Assembly (NCBI RefSeq): GCF_030816475.1
Contig: NZ_JAUSXF010000001.1
Span: 3,596,001-3,660,000, forward strand
Direction of reading: 5' to 3'
Source of the DNA: Arthrobacter pascens
GTDB lineage: Bacteria > Actinomycetota > Actinomycetes > Actinomycetales > Micrococcaceae
Length of the DNA: 64,000 nt
Shown here: positions 52,540-61,298 of the stretch, piece after piece
Position numbering within the stretch: the stretch's first letter is position 1
Layout of the letters: each line of letters begins with the position of its first letter
The notes under the pieces: generated by a model
The model's input: only the letters and a program-made list of their open reading frames with translations
The model's database searches: none
What the model was told of the DNA's origin: nothing
Position numbers and translations under genes: made by a program

Positions 52540-53403
52540 TTATTTGCTGGCGGTGGCAGTGGCTGTCTGCTCGGCCTTGGGCAGGTACTGTTCGGGCATC
52601 GGCGAGCCAGGGAACCACTTCTGGTAGAGCTTCTTCCAGGTTCCGTCTTCCATGGCCTCTGCCAGGCCCTTGTTCAGGGCTTCCTTGAAGGCGGTCTTGC
52701 CCTTAGCCACGGCGAACCCCGCGGGAGCATCAAAGGACGGGATATCGGCAGCGCTGACCAGGCCGAACTGCTCCTGGTAGGCCTTGGCGGCCTCGTAATC
52801 CAGGAAGTGAGCGTCCACGGCGCCGCTGTTGACTGCTGAAATAGCCGTGTTGTTGTCCGGGAAGCGCACCAGGTTCGCTGACGTGAAGTTCTTGACGGCG
52901 TAAGCCTCCTGCAGGGTTCCCTGCACGACGCCGAGACGCTTTCCGCCCAGGCCCTCCGCGTTGTTGATGCCCGACGTCTTCGTAGTGATGACGGTCAGGT
53001 AACCGGCGAGGTAACCGTCGGAGAAGTCCACTGTCTGCTTGCGCTTGTCGGTGATGCCGATCGCGGCGACGCCGGCGTCGAACTGGCCGTTCGCCACGGC
53101 GGCCAGCAATCCGGAGAAGTCCTGACCGGTGAAGACCACGTTGTCCACTCCGGCACGGTGGGCGACATCCTTGAAGAGCTCAATGTCGAAACCGGTGAAG
53201 TTTCCCTGGGCATCGGCGAACGTGTACGGCTTGGCGTCACCGAGGCTGGCGACCCGGATGGTGCCCGGCTGGATCAAGCCGTAGGGGTTCTCGGCGTTCG
53301 GGGACGACGAGGCAGTCGTTCCCCCGCATGCTGAAAGTGCCAGGACGGTTGCTACGGCGGCCGCGACAATTGCCCCGGGCCGGAATTTAGGTCGATGAGT
53401 CAC
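52540..53403 (-). CDS. Amino acid ABC transporter substrate-binding lipoprotein (SBP_bac_3)
   Basis: 287 residues. The signal ends in LALSACGG (lipobox). The mature SBP_bac_3 fold includes [40 protein letters not shown] and [19 protein letters not shown]. It captures the polar amino acid or derivative for the importer downstream. The gene heads the operon, and the LacI operators lie upstream of it. Confidence 0.92.
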   Translation of the reverse strand: MTHRPKFRPGAIVAAAVATVLALSACGGTTASSSPNAENPYGLIQPGTIRVASLGDAKPYTFADAQGNFTGFDIELFKDVAHRAGVDNVVFTGQDFSGLLAAVANGQFDAGVAAIGITDKRKQTVDFSDGYLAGYLTVITTKTSGINNAEGLGGKRLGVVQGTLQEAYAVKNFTSANLVRFPDNNTAISAVNSGAVDAHFLDYEAAKAYQEQFGLVSAADIPSFDAPAGFAVAKGKTAFKEALNKGLAEAMEDGTWKKLYQKWFPGSPMPEQYLPKAEQTATATASK

Positions 53404-53474
53404 AGCGTTTTTCCTATCTTGGGAAGCAGGTGTGGCCCTGCGGCCGGATTGAATGAATTATCAGAATCCCTTGT

Positions 53475-53513
53475 TGAGTCCGGTCTCAGGCCTTACGATT
53501 GAGACCGGACTCA
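53475..53513. promoter_or_regulatory. Pair of LacI-type operators in mirror arrangement
   Basis: TGAGTCCGGTCTCA (53475-53488) and TGAGACCGGACTCA (53500-53513) are exact inverse complements across an 11-bp spacer. Each is itself a near-palindrome centred on CCGG, the form of LacI/GalR operators with a central CG. They lie 70-108 bases upstream of the lacI-type start and 72-110 bases before the binding-protein start, so one repressor could close both promoters. Confidence 0.82.
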
Positions 53514-53582
53514 CAGCGGGGTTGCTAAAAAATGTAACCCATGACACACGGACCGTCAAGGCCCCTCTTTCGAAAGGCTGAT

Positions 53583-54665
53583 ATGAGCAGTAACACTTCG
53601 AGGCGCCGGGACATCACCGTGGCGGATGTTGCAAGGGAGGCGCAAGTGTCCAAAGCCCAGGCCGCCCGGGCCCTGGGTAACTATGGCGCCGTCAGCCAGG
53701 ATGTGCGGGAGCGCGTGCTGGCTGCAGCTGAGGAACTGGACTACCGGCCCAACGAGCTCGCCCGCAGCATGAACACGGGCAAGTCGCACACCATAGGCGT
53801 GGTGGTGGGTGACATCGAAAACCCCCACTTCGGCCTCGCGACAAGGGGCATCACGGACATTGCGAAGAAGAGCGGATTCCACGTCATCCTGATCAACACC
53901 GATGAAGAAACGGCCGCGGAAGTTGAGGCAGTCCGTGTGCTTTTGGATAAACGGGTAGATGGCCTCATCGTGGCTCCGGCCTCGTCTGTGGAAACACAAC
54001 ATCTGCAACAGGTTCGTGAGTCCGGACGCCCGCTGGTCCTGCTGGACCGGAAAGCCGGAGGTTTGGACGTCGAAACCGTCGCCGTGGACATGGCCGACAT
54101 CTCTTACGACTCAACGCGATACCTGCTTGAGTCCGGACACCGGCGCATAGCCTTCGTCTCAACCCTGAAAACGGAGGAGCCCTACGTGGCCGGCATGGAG
54201 CTCGACTCGTCCCAGATCTCCGAGCGTCTTGACGGAATAACCAGGGCTTTCGAGGCACAGGGCCTGCCTCACCCTGCAGACCTGGTCCGGCTCAACTCGG
54301 GGGATGCGGAATCCATCAGGAAGATCACCGTGGAACTGCTGCAGGGCCCCGACGCCGCGACAGCCATCATCGCCTCCGACGGCCTCGTCGCACTAAGCGT
54401 CGTGGAAGCCATCCAGGAACTCGGCCTGTCCATCCCGGACGATGTCTCCTTCCTGATGTACGACGACTTCGCCTGGACCCGCCTTACAACTCCGCCGCTG
54501 ACGGTCATTTCGCAGCCTGTATATGAGATGGGGATGGCAGCTGCCACCGCCCTGATACGCCAGATTGAAGGCCGGAAGGCGCCGGCTACTGCGGAACCGC
54601 TTAATGCCCGCCTGGTGCTGAGGGGGTCTGTTTCCGCACCACGCGCCGTCGAGATCTACAACTAG
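53583..54665 (+). CDS. LacI family transcriptional regulator
   Basis: 360 residues. The HTH region ITVADVAREAQVSKAQAARA and hinge ELDYRPNELARSMNTGKS precede a periplasmic-binding-type ligand domain (TIGVVVGDIENPHFGLATRG). The unusual AQVSKAQAARALGNYG recognition helix would set operator choice. It diverges from the amino-acid importer operon, with two operators in between, so it most likely represses that operon until its ligand arrives. ATG 53583 has GAAAGG upstream. Confidence 0.92.
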   Translation: MSSNTSRRRDITVADVAREAQVSKAQAARALGNYGAVSQDVRERVLAAAEELDYRPNELARSMNTGKSHTIGVVVGDIENPHFGLATRGITDIAKKSGFHVILINTDEETAAEVEAVRVLLDKRVDGLIVAPASSVETQHLQQVRESGRPLVLLDRKAGGLDVETVAVDMADISYDSTRYLLESGHRRIAFVSTLKTEEPYVAGMELDSSQISERLDGITRAFEAQGLPHPADLVRLNSGDAESIRKITVELLQGPDAATAIIASDGLVALSVVEAIQELGLSIPDDVSFLMYDDFAWTRLTTPPLTVISQPVYEMGMAAATALIRQIEGRKAPATAEPLNARLVLRGSVSAPRAVEIYN

Positions 54666-54783
54666 CCATCACTCCCCCGTCAGTTCACGGCCCTTTCATG
54701 CGGCGCATACCACTCGCGACCCTCAGCCGTTTTGCGCTGCATGCCCGATTCTGCGTATCCTTGGTGGGCTAGGAATAGCAATT

Positions 54784-54871
54784 GGAGACGTGCCAGAGCG
54801 GCCGAATGGGCTTCACTGCTAATGAAGTGTGGGGCACAACTCCACCGGGGGTTCAAATCCCCCCGTCTCCG
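54784..54871 (+). tRNA. tRNA-Ser (anticodon GCT)
   Basis: 88-nt class II tRNA: acceptor GGAGACG/CGTCTCC with discriminator G, anticodon arm CTTCA-CTGCTAA-TGAAG (anticodon 54818-54820), long variable arm, and T arm CGGGG-GTTCAAAT-CCCCC. Confidence 0.96.
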
Positions 54872-54876
54872 CGTTT

Positions 54877-54903
54877 GGCCCCGGTCCTGGACCGGGGCCT
54901 TTT
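54877..54903 (+). terminator. Terminator after tRNA-Ser (GCT)
   Basis: GGCCCCGGTCC pairs with GGACCGGGGCC (54877-54899) around a single T, followed by TTTT. Confidence 0.9.
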
Positions 54904-55046
54904 GCGTTTGCCGGCACCCAACCAGGTAGCAGCTGATGTCGTTTTGAAGGCGCAAAACGACCCCTGCTGCGACCTAGTTGGGCCGGAAGGCTTATCCACG
55001 GTCCGGGCACGCACGCCCCGCACGGTGCCAGTGGCAGGATAGATGG

Positions 55047-56525
55047 ATGGCGGCAAGCAACGTGACGGACGAGGACCATCGGCTGCAGGCGTGGAACCCG
55101 CGCCTGGCGCTGCTGGTTGCGGCCACGTTCTTCATGGAATTCCTTGACGGGACCGTCCTCACCACTGCGATTCCGAGTATCGCCGCCGACTTGCGGGTGC
55201 CTGCCCCGGACGTCAACGTGACCATGACCGCTTATCTCATGACAGTTGCAATGGGCATTCCGCTCAGCGGCTGGCTTGCGGAACGGATGGGCGCCCGGCA
55301 GGTGTTCTGCCTGGCCATTGCCCTGTTCACCGTCGCCTCGTTGAGCTGTGCGCTCAGCCAGGATCTCACCGTGCTGACCCTCAGCCGGGTCGTACAGGGC
55401 GCGGGCGGGGCAATGATGGTGCCGGTGGGCACCTTGGTGGTGCTGCGGCGCACGCCCAAATCGGATCTGTTACGAGCCACCGCTTTCCTGGTCTGGCCGG
55501 GCCTGCTGGCGCCTGTACTGGCACCGCTTGTGGGCGGGGCTCTGACAACTTACCTTTCCTGGCACTGGATTTTCCTCATCAACCTGCCGCTCGGCCTGGC
55601 TGCGTTCCTCGCGGCCTGGCGGCTGGTGCCCGGAGAAGCCGGAAACAGCAGCCGCAGGCTGGACTGGCTGGGACTGGTCCTGACTACAGCGGGAGTGGGT
55701 GCCCTGGTGGTTGGCCTGGAGCTGGCCTCCGGCCATGCTGAAGCGCAATGGGCCGCTGTCTGGGCGGCCGCGGGCGTGGCCGCACTATCCGGGGCGGCGC
55801 TGTGGATGAGGCGCTCCAGGAATCCGCTCTTTGACCTCACCGTATTTTCCACCCGGACGTTCCGAGCCATGGCAACCGGCGGCTTCGTATACCGCCTCAC
55901 AGTCAGCTCTGTGCCTTTCCTCCTGCCCCTGATGTTCCTGGCGGGGTTCGGCTGGACGCCCCTGCATGCCGGGATCATGGTGGCGGCAGTCTTCATTGGC
56001 AACATCGGCATCAAACCCGCCACCACACCGCTGATCAGGCGGTTCGGGTTCAAGGTGATGCTGGTGTTCGCGTCCCTGGCCTCAGCCGTGACGTTTGCGT
56101 TGTGCTCCCTGCTGACCGCCGACACGCCCGAACCCGTCATGTTTGCCCTGCTGGTGTGCAGCGGAGCGTTCCGGTCCATTGGCTTTTCGTCCTATGCCTC
56201 GGTGCAGTATGCGGACATCGTCCCGGGCCAACTCACGTCGGCCAACACCGTCTCTGCAACACTGGTACAGCTCGCGACAGGCACGGGCATTGCCCTTGCT
56301 GCGCTGCTGATCCGTGTTTTTGAGGAACTGGCCGTATTCTCCCAGGATCCCGCCGGTCCGTTCCGGGGGGCATTCCTGGCCATGGCTGTCCTCATGCTGT
56401 TCAGTACGGCAGACAGCCTGACATTGCACAGGCATGCTGGGGCAGAGGTCAGCCGGCCTGGCCCAGCACCAGCGGAAGGACAGCGCCCGCTCCCGCCTGC
56501 CTCAGGGCGCGTCCGGCGACGGTGA
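55047..56525 (+). CDS. MFS efflux transporter, DHA2 (EmrB/QacA) type
   Basis: 492 residues with 14 predicted helices. Motifs of drug:H+ antiporter 2: FMEFLDGTVLTTAIPSIA (motif D1), GWLAERMGARQVF (motif A) and RVVQGAGGAMMVPVG. Exports drugs or dyes in exchange for protons. Start ATG 55047 follows GGCAGGATAGATGG. Its last 77 bases overlap the 3' end of the facing recQ-type gene, a convergent overlap of coding sequence. Confidence 0.92.
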   Translation: MAASNVTDEDHRLQAWNPRLALLVAATFFMEFLDGTVLTTAIPSIAADLRVPAPDVNVTMTAYLMTVAMGIPLSGWLAERMGARQVFCLAIALFTVASLSCALSQDLTVLTLSRVVQGAGGAMMVPVGTLVVLRRTPKSDLLRATAFLVWPGLLAPVLAPLVGGALTTYLSWHWIFLINLPLGLAAFLAAWRLVPGEAGNSSRRLDWLGLVLTTAGVGALVVGLELASGHAEAQWAAVWAAAGVAALSGAALWMRRSRNPLFDLTVFSTRTFRAMATGGFVYRLTVSSVPFLLPLMFLAGFGWTPLHAGIMVAAVFIGNIGIKPATTPLIRRFGFKVMLVFASLASAVTFALCSLLTADTPEPVMFALLVCSGAFRSIGFSSYASVQYADIVPGQLTSANTVSATLVQLATGTGIALAALLIRVFEELAVFSQDPAGPFRGAFLAMAVLMLFSTADSLTLHRHAGAEVSRPGPAPAEGQRPLPPASGRVRRR

Positions 56526-58638
56526 CCGTCCAGCGACTGTCCACAAGATCGTCGATTAGCATGATGCTCTGGCCTCGCAGTGGCTCAAGGGCAGCACCAA
56601 GGTCCGGACCCACCACCAGTCGGTCCCATACGCCTGCCAGCCGATAAGCGCTGTTGCCGCCGCGGCCTCCCGTAGGTCCGCCGTGATTCAGCTGGAGTTC
56701 CCCAAGGTTGGGGATCCGGCCAATTTCCGAGATTCCCTGCGCGAGGGTCCGGACAAGTTCCGGCTTGCTTCGCGAAGGGATGCTGACGATGGCCGCAGGC
56801 CTGCCGGCACCGCTCCATCCCGGGCTGCGTCCGTCCCCGGCTGCCCACTCCCGCAATACTTGCACGCAGGCCTGCAGCATGCCGGGGTCTACCGCCCGGT
56901 CCGGCGCTCCGGCTGCAAACAGTTCCCGCAGGGCCCCGCCCCAGCCGAGGTCGGTGAGCCTGGCCAGGACACGGCCGTCCGCAACACCTTCGTCCGGCCT
57001 GATCTTGCCCTTGACCGGGACACCCAGTCGGTCCATACCGCTTGGCCACTGCAGGCGTGCCTCCAGGACTCCGCCGGCCCGGCTAAGGGTCTGGCCCGCT
57101 GCCGCCGTTGCATCCGCCGCGATGTCGGCCGGAAACCAGCGGCCCGCGCAGTTGTCGCACCGGCCGCAGGCCCGAGCCGTTTCGTCATCCAGGACCGAGG
57201 TGATGTACTCCATCCGGCAACCGGCAGTGTCCTGGTAGATCACCATGGAGTCCTGCTCGTCCACCCGGGCCTCGGCGATCCGCCGGTACCGCTCAGCATC
57301 GTAGAACCAGGGCTGGCCGGTGGAACGCCACCCGCCACCGACCCGCTCGACGGCCCCATCCACGGCAAGGACCTTCAGCAGCAGCTCCAGCGGGGTGCGC
57401 CGGAGGTCGACGCGCGCTTCCAGCGCCACCGTCGAAACGGCTGTCCCGGCTTCAGCCAGTGCCGTCAGGACTGACGTGGCCTTCTCCTCTGAGGGCATGG
57501 AAGCGGTGGCAAAATACTGCCAGATATCCCGGTCCTCCGACCCCGGCAGCAGCAGGACGTCCGCGTTGGCAGCACCGCGGCCGGCACGGCCGACCTGCTG
57601 GTAGTAGGCCACCGGGGAGGACGGCGCACCAAGGTGGACCACGAAGCCGAGGTCGGGCTTGTCGAAGCCCATGCCGAGCGCAGAGGTGGCCACCAGGGCC
57701 TTGACCTGGTTGTCTTTCAGCAACTGCTCCGCCCGTTCCCGGTCCGCGGGATCGGTCCTGCCGGTATAGGCCAGGACCCGGTGCCCCGCCTCCGCGAGAA
57801 GGCGCGCAGTGTCTTCCGCCGCCGAGACCGTGAGCGTATAGATGATGCCGCTCCCGGGCAGATCCGCCAGGTGCGTCAGGAGCCAGCCCAGCCGTTCCCG
57901 TGAATCCGGCAGCGCCAGTACACCGAGCCGCAGCGAGTCGCGGCCCAACCCGCCCCGGATGGTCAGGACCCCTGCGCCCAGCTGTTCCTCGATGTCGTGG
58001 ACTACCCGGGAATTCGCGGTGGCCGTCGTGGCAAGGACAGGGACAGTCTCCGGAAGCTGCGTGATCAGGTCAGCTATCCTGCGGTAGTCCGGCCGGAAAT
58101 CGTGGCCCCAGTCAGAAATGCAGTGTGCCTCATCAACCACCAGGAGGCCTGTGCGCCGGATAAGTTCCGGCAGCTGGTTCTCCCGGAAAGACGGGTTGGT
58201 GAGGCGTTCGGGCGATACCAGCAGCACGTCTACTTCATCCGCCGCGAGCTGTTCACGGACGCTGTCCCACTCCAGCTGGTTGGCCGAGTTGATGGCTACG
58301 GCCCGGACGCCGGCACGGGCAGCCGCAGCCACCTGGTCCCGCATCAGGGCGAGCAGCGGCGAGACGATCAGCGTGGGGCCCGCACCACGGCGCCTGAGGA
58401 GCAGCGACGCCACAAAATAGACCGCGGACTTCCCCCACCCGGTGCGCTGGACCACCAAAGCCCGCCTGCCGCCGTCGACCAGTGCCTCAATCGCCTCAAA
58501 CTGGCCGTCATGGAACTCCGCCCCCTCATGCCCCACGAGCTCGCGAAGAACCTCAAGGGCCTGGGTGCGGGTAGGGGAAGCTGAAGGTGCCTGCGCGGGA
58601 GTGGCGGGTGAAAGGAGGGCGTTCTGGTTATCGGCCAT
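56449..58638 (-). CDS. RecQ-type DNA helicase fused to a phosphoribosyltransferase-like domain
   Basis: About 729 residues. Helicase domain 1 has Walker A VQRTGWGKSAVYFVASLLL, motif II VDEAHCISDWGHDFRPDY and later QVGRAGRGAANADVLLLPG. A zinc site lies in CRMEYI and ACGRCDNCAG. The last 110 residues form a phosphoribosyltransferase-like domain with the PRPP-loop sequence IMLIDDLVDSRWT. It is probably an ATP-dependent 3'-5' helicase in DNA repair; the role of the PRT tail is unknown. ATG 58638 (MADNQNAL) is the start. The 3' end overlaps the MFS gene. Confidence 0.93.
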   Translation of the reverse strand: MADNQNALLSPATPAQAPSASPTRTQALEVLRELVGHEGAEFHDGQFEAIEALVDGGRRALVVQRTGWGKSAVYFVASLLLRRRGAGPTLIVSPLLALMRDQVAAAARAGVRAVAINSANQLEWDSVREQLAADEVDVLLVSPERLTNPSFRENQLPELIRRTGLLVVDEAHCISDWGHDFRPDYRRIADLITQLPETVPVLATTATANSRVVHDIEEQLGAGVLTIRGGLGRDSLRLGVLALPDSRERLGWLLTHLADLPGSGIIYTLTVSAAEDTARLLAEAGHRVLAYTGRTDPADRERAEQLLKDNQVKALVATSALGMGFDKPDLGFVVHLGAPSSPVAYYQQVGRAGRGAANADVLLLPGSEDRDIWQYFATASMPSEEKATSVLTALAEAGTAVSTVALEARVDLRRTPLELLLKVLAVDGAVERVGGGWRSTGQPWFYDAERYRRIAEARVDEQDSMVIYQDTAGCRMEYITSVLDDETARACGRCDNCAGRWFPADIAADATAAAGQTLSRAGGVLEARLQWPSGMDRLGVPVKGKIRPDEGVADGRVLARLTDLGWGGALRELFAAGAPDRAVDPGMLQACVQVLREWAAGDGRSPGWSGAGRPAAIVSIPSRSKPELVRTLAQGISEIGRIPNLGELQLNHGGPTGGRGGNSAYRLAGVWDRLVVGPDLGAALEPLRGQSIMLIDDLVDSRWTVTVAGRALRQAGAGAVLPLVLGQAG

Positions 58639-58798
58639 TGATTCAGTATCCCAGCCACCACTGACACCCAAAAGCCGGAGCTCTCCTAAGTGGATTACCG
58701 CGCCCTGGTGCCCAGGCATCCGGCCGGACGGCCGTTCCCCGCCAGCCCGGCACTTTCCCTCCACAGCGATCACCGCGCATCCACGTAAGATAAGACCC

Positions 58799-60217
58799 GT
58801 GACTAGCGAACAGACAAAGACTTTTGACCTCTCGGCATCCTTCAAGGCCTACGACGTCCGGGGCATTGTGGGTGATTCCATCACCGCTGAAATCGTCGAA
58901 GCCGTCGGAGCCGCGTTCGTGGACGTACTGCAACTCGAAGGCCAGACTGTCCTGGTGGGCGGCGACATGCGCCCCTCCTCCCCTGAGTTCAGCAAGGCGT
59001 TCGCTGACGGCGCCGCCATCCGGGGGGCCAATGTCGAGCTCCTGGACCTGATCTCAACCGATGAGCTCTACTTCGCATGCGGTTCCCTCAACGCAGCCGG
59101 TGCCACCTTCACCGCAAGCCACAACCCCGCCGAATACAACGGCATCAAGATGTCCAAAGCCGGGGCACAGCCCATCTCATCCGAATCCGGGCTCAAGGAA
59201 ATCCAGGCCCTCGCCGAGCAGTACCTCAACGACGGCTCCATTCCGGCAGCTGCCACCCGCGGCCTCATTGGTGTCCGGGACGTCCTGAAGGACTACGCCG
59301 AGTACCTGCGCGAGCTCGTGGACCTGTCCGGTTCCCGTCCGCTCAAGGTCGTGGTGGACGCCGGCAACGGAATGGCCGGCCTCACCACCCCTGCGGTTCT
59401 CGGCGATACCCTGCTGCCCAAGCTGCCGTTCGAGATCACCCCGCTGTACTTCGAGTTGGACGGTTCCTTCCCCAACCACCCCGCCAACCCCCTGGAACCG
59501 GAGAACCTCCGCGACCTGCAGGCGGCCGTCATTGAGCAGGGTGCAGACATCGGCCTGGCGTTCGACGGCGATGCCGACCGCTGCTTCGTCATCGACGAAA
59601 AGGGCCACCCCGTCTCGCCATCGGCCATCACGGGCATGGTGGCGCGCCGCGAGATCGCGCGCGCCCAGGCGCAGGGTGAGCCCAACCCCACCATCATCCA
59701 CAACCTCCTGACCTCCCGTGCCGTGCCGGAACTTGTGGAGCACGACGGCGGGCGTGCGGTCCGTACGCGTGTTGGCCACTCCTTCATCAAGGCAGTCATG
59801 GCGGAGGAAGGGGCAGTTTTCGGCGGCGAGCACTCGGCGCACTTCTACTTCCGCGACTTCTGGAACGCCGATACCGGAATGCTGGCCGCCATGCACGTGC
59901 TGGCAGCCCTCGGCGAACAGGACGGCCCGCTTTCCGAACTCGGCCGTGAGTACGAGCCTTACGTCTCTTCCGGGGAAATCAATTCCGAGATCGAGGACAA
60001 GGCCGCGGCAGTGGAGCGTGTCCGCAAAGACTTCGCCGCTGAAGACATCACAGTCGACACCATGGACGGCAGCACGTTCACGGCAAACGACGGCAGCTAC
60101 TGGTTCAACCTGCGCCCGTCCAACACGGAACCATTCCTGCGCCTGAACGCCGAAGCCACTGACCGGGAAACCATGGAACGCGTGCGGGACCGCGTCCTGT
60201 CGCTCGTCCGGGGCTAA
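58799..60217 (+). CDS. manB: Phosphomannomutase/phosphoglucomutase
   Basis: 472 residues. The phosphoserine loop ATFTASHNPAEYN, metal-binding loop LAFDGDADRCFVID and sugar loop GGEHSAHFYFRDFW, then the phosphate-binding RPSNTEPFLRLNAEA, are all intact. It interconverts the 6- and 1-phosphates of mannose or glucose for cell-envelope sugars. GTG 58799 is chosen; the frame extending to 58442 crosses the antisense of recQ. It shares a strand with three further genes through hmp. Confidence 0.93.
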   Translation: MTSEQTKTFDLSASFKAYDVRGIVGDSITAEIVEAVGAAFVDVLQLEGQTVLVGGDMRPSSPEFSKAFADGAAIRGANVELLDLISTDELYFACGSLNAAGATFTASHNPAEYNGIKMSKAGAQPISSESGLKEIQALAEQYLNDGSIPAAATRGLIGVRDVLKDYAEYLRELVDLSGSRPLKVVVDAGNGMAGLTTPAVLGDTLLPKLPFEITPLYFELDGSFPNHPANPLEPENLRDLQAAVIEQGADIGLAFDGDADRCFVIDEKGHPVSPSAITGMVARREIARAQAQGEPNPTIIHNLLTSRAVPELVEHDGGRAVRTRVGHSFIKAVMAEEGAVFGGEHSAHFYFRDFWNADTGMLAAMHVLAALGEQDGPLSELGREYEPYVSSGEINSEIEDKAAAVERVRKDFAAEDITVDTMDGSTFTANDGSYWFNLRPSNTEPFLRLNAEATDRETMERVRDRVLSLVRG

Positions 60218-60222
60218 TCAAC

Positions 60223-60711
60223 GTGACTGATCATCCGGCCGGCAGCCCTGCAGCGGCATCCTCCTGGCGGGACTCCATCCCCGAGGCTGCGGCAACGGAC
60301 CTGGAGAACCTGTTAGGCACCGGCGTTGGCGCGGCGCAGGAACAGCTGCAGCGCAACGGCGGTTTCCTGCCGTTCGCCCTGGTAGTGGAGAACGACGGCG
60401 AAGTCCGCCTGATGGCAGTCACTCCGGCAGATACCGCGCAAGATTCCGACGCCGACTTCGATGCGGACACCATGATCGAAGACCTCACCCAGTTGCTCCG
60501 CCAGAACCGGGCCGACTTCAGGGCGACCGCCGTGGTTTGCGACATCCTCCTTGTGGAGGAAGAGTCAGATGCCATTCATGTGGCCGCAGAGCACCGTGAC
60601 GGGTCCGTCTTCGCCGTAGTGCTCCCCTACGCCGCCAATCCCGCCAGCCATGAACTGGAATTCGGCCAGCTCGCCGCTGACACCAACGAACCCGCCATCT
60701 GGGTGGACTAG
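60223..60711 (+). CDS. Conserved hypothetical protein downstream of manB
   Basis: 162 residues, no signal or membrane segment. Mixed alpha/beta pattern: LLGTGVGAAQEQLQRNGGFL, PFALVVENDGEVRLMAVTP, VVCDILLVEEESDAIHVAAE, VFAVVLPYAANP, LEFGQLAADTNEPAIWVD. I do not recognise the family. GTG 60223 starts 5 bases after manB stops, so it is cotranscribed with it. Confidence 0.7.
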   Translation: MTDHPAGSPAAASSWRDSIPEAAATDLENLLGTGVGAAQEQLQRNGGFLPFALVVENDGEVRLMAVTPADTAQDSDADFDADTMIEDLTQLLRQNRADFRATAVVCDILLVEEESDAIHVAAEHRDGSVFAVVLPYAANPASHELEFGQLAADTNEPAIWVD

Positions 60712-60725
60712 ACCAGCCCGGCCTC

Positions 60726-61175
60726 ATGAAAATCAACGCCTTTGCAGATGTAAGCCTCCGGGCCCTCATGGTGCTGGCCTCCGCCCCCGGCCGCAGCCTC
60801 CTCACGACACAGAGCATCGCCGACGCCATAGGCACGCCGTACAACCACGTCAGCAAGGCCATGGCAAAGCTGCGCAACCTGGGCCTCATCGAAGTGGAGC
60901 GCGGGCGCAGCGGCGGAGCGCGGCTCAGCCCGGAGGGTCGTCAGGTCACCGTGGGCCAGATGCTGCGGCAGCTTAACACCCGGCAGGACGCGGCCGATTG
61001 CGTGACGCCGAACGGAAACTGCCCGCTGATCAACGAATGCAGGCTGCGGCTTGCGCTGGGACGTGCCCGTGAGGCGTTTTACCGGGAACTGGACGACGTA
61101 GTGGTGGCAGACCTGCCTCACTCGCAGCAGATGACTCCGGTTTTCCAGCTGATCGGGCTGCGCCCCGGACTCTAG
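60726..61175 (+). CDS. nsrR: Rrf2 family regulator, NsrR type (Fe-S nitric oxide sensor)
   Basis: 149 residues. The winged helix (SIADAIGTPYNHVSKAMAKL) and wing ERGRSGGARLSPEG match Rrf2 regulators. Three cysteines, in DCVTPNGNCPLINECRL, are the NsrR iron-sulfur ligands. The apparent target, hmp, follows 124 bases later. NsrR represses NO-detoxification genes until NO destroys its cluster. An imperfect palindrome lies between the two genes. ATG 60726 is the start. Confidence 0.9.
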   Translation: MKINAFADVSLRALMVLASAPGRSLLTTQSIADAIGTPYNHVSKAMAKLRNLGLIEVERGRSGGARLSPEGRQVTVGQMLRQLNTRQDAADCVTPNGNCPLINECRLRLALGRAREAFYRELDDVVVADLPHSQQMTPVFQLIGLRPGL

Positions 61176-61224
61176 CGTCGCTGGATTTGCGCACGTCTTC
61201 TACAGGGAGTAGAACTGGGAGTAG

Positions 61225-61253
61225 GAAAACTAGTACTTGAGATATTGGTTTTC
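61225..61253. promoter_or_regulatory. Candidate NsrR operator upstream of hmp
   Basis: GAAAACTAGTA (61225-61235) and TATTGGTTTTC (61243-61253) are inverted repeats matching at 9 of 11 positions with a 7-base centre. It lies 46 bases before the hmp start, between the NsrR-type gene and its presumed target. Confidence 0.68.
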
Positions 61254-61298
61254 TCCAGGCCGGACAAAAGGCCCCGGTCCCTTAGCTCAGGAGCACAC

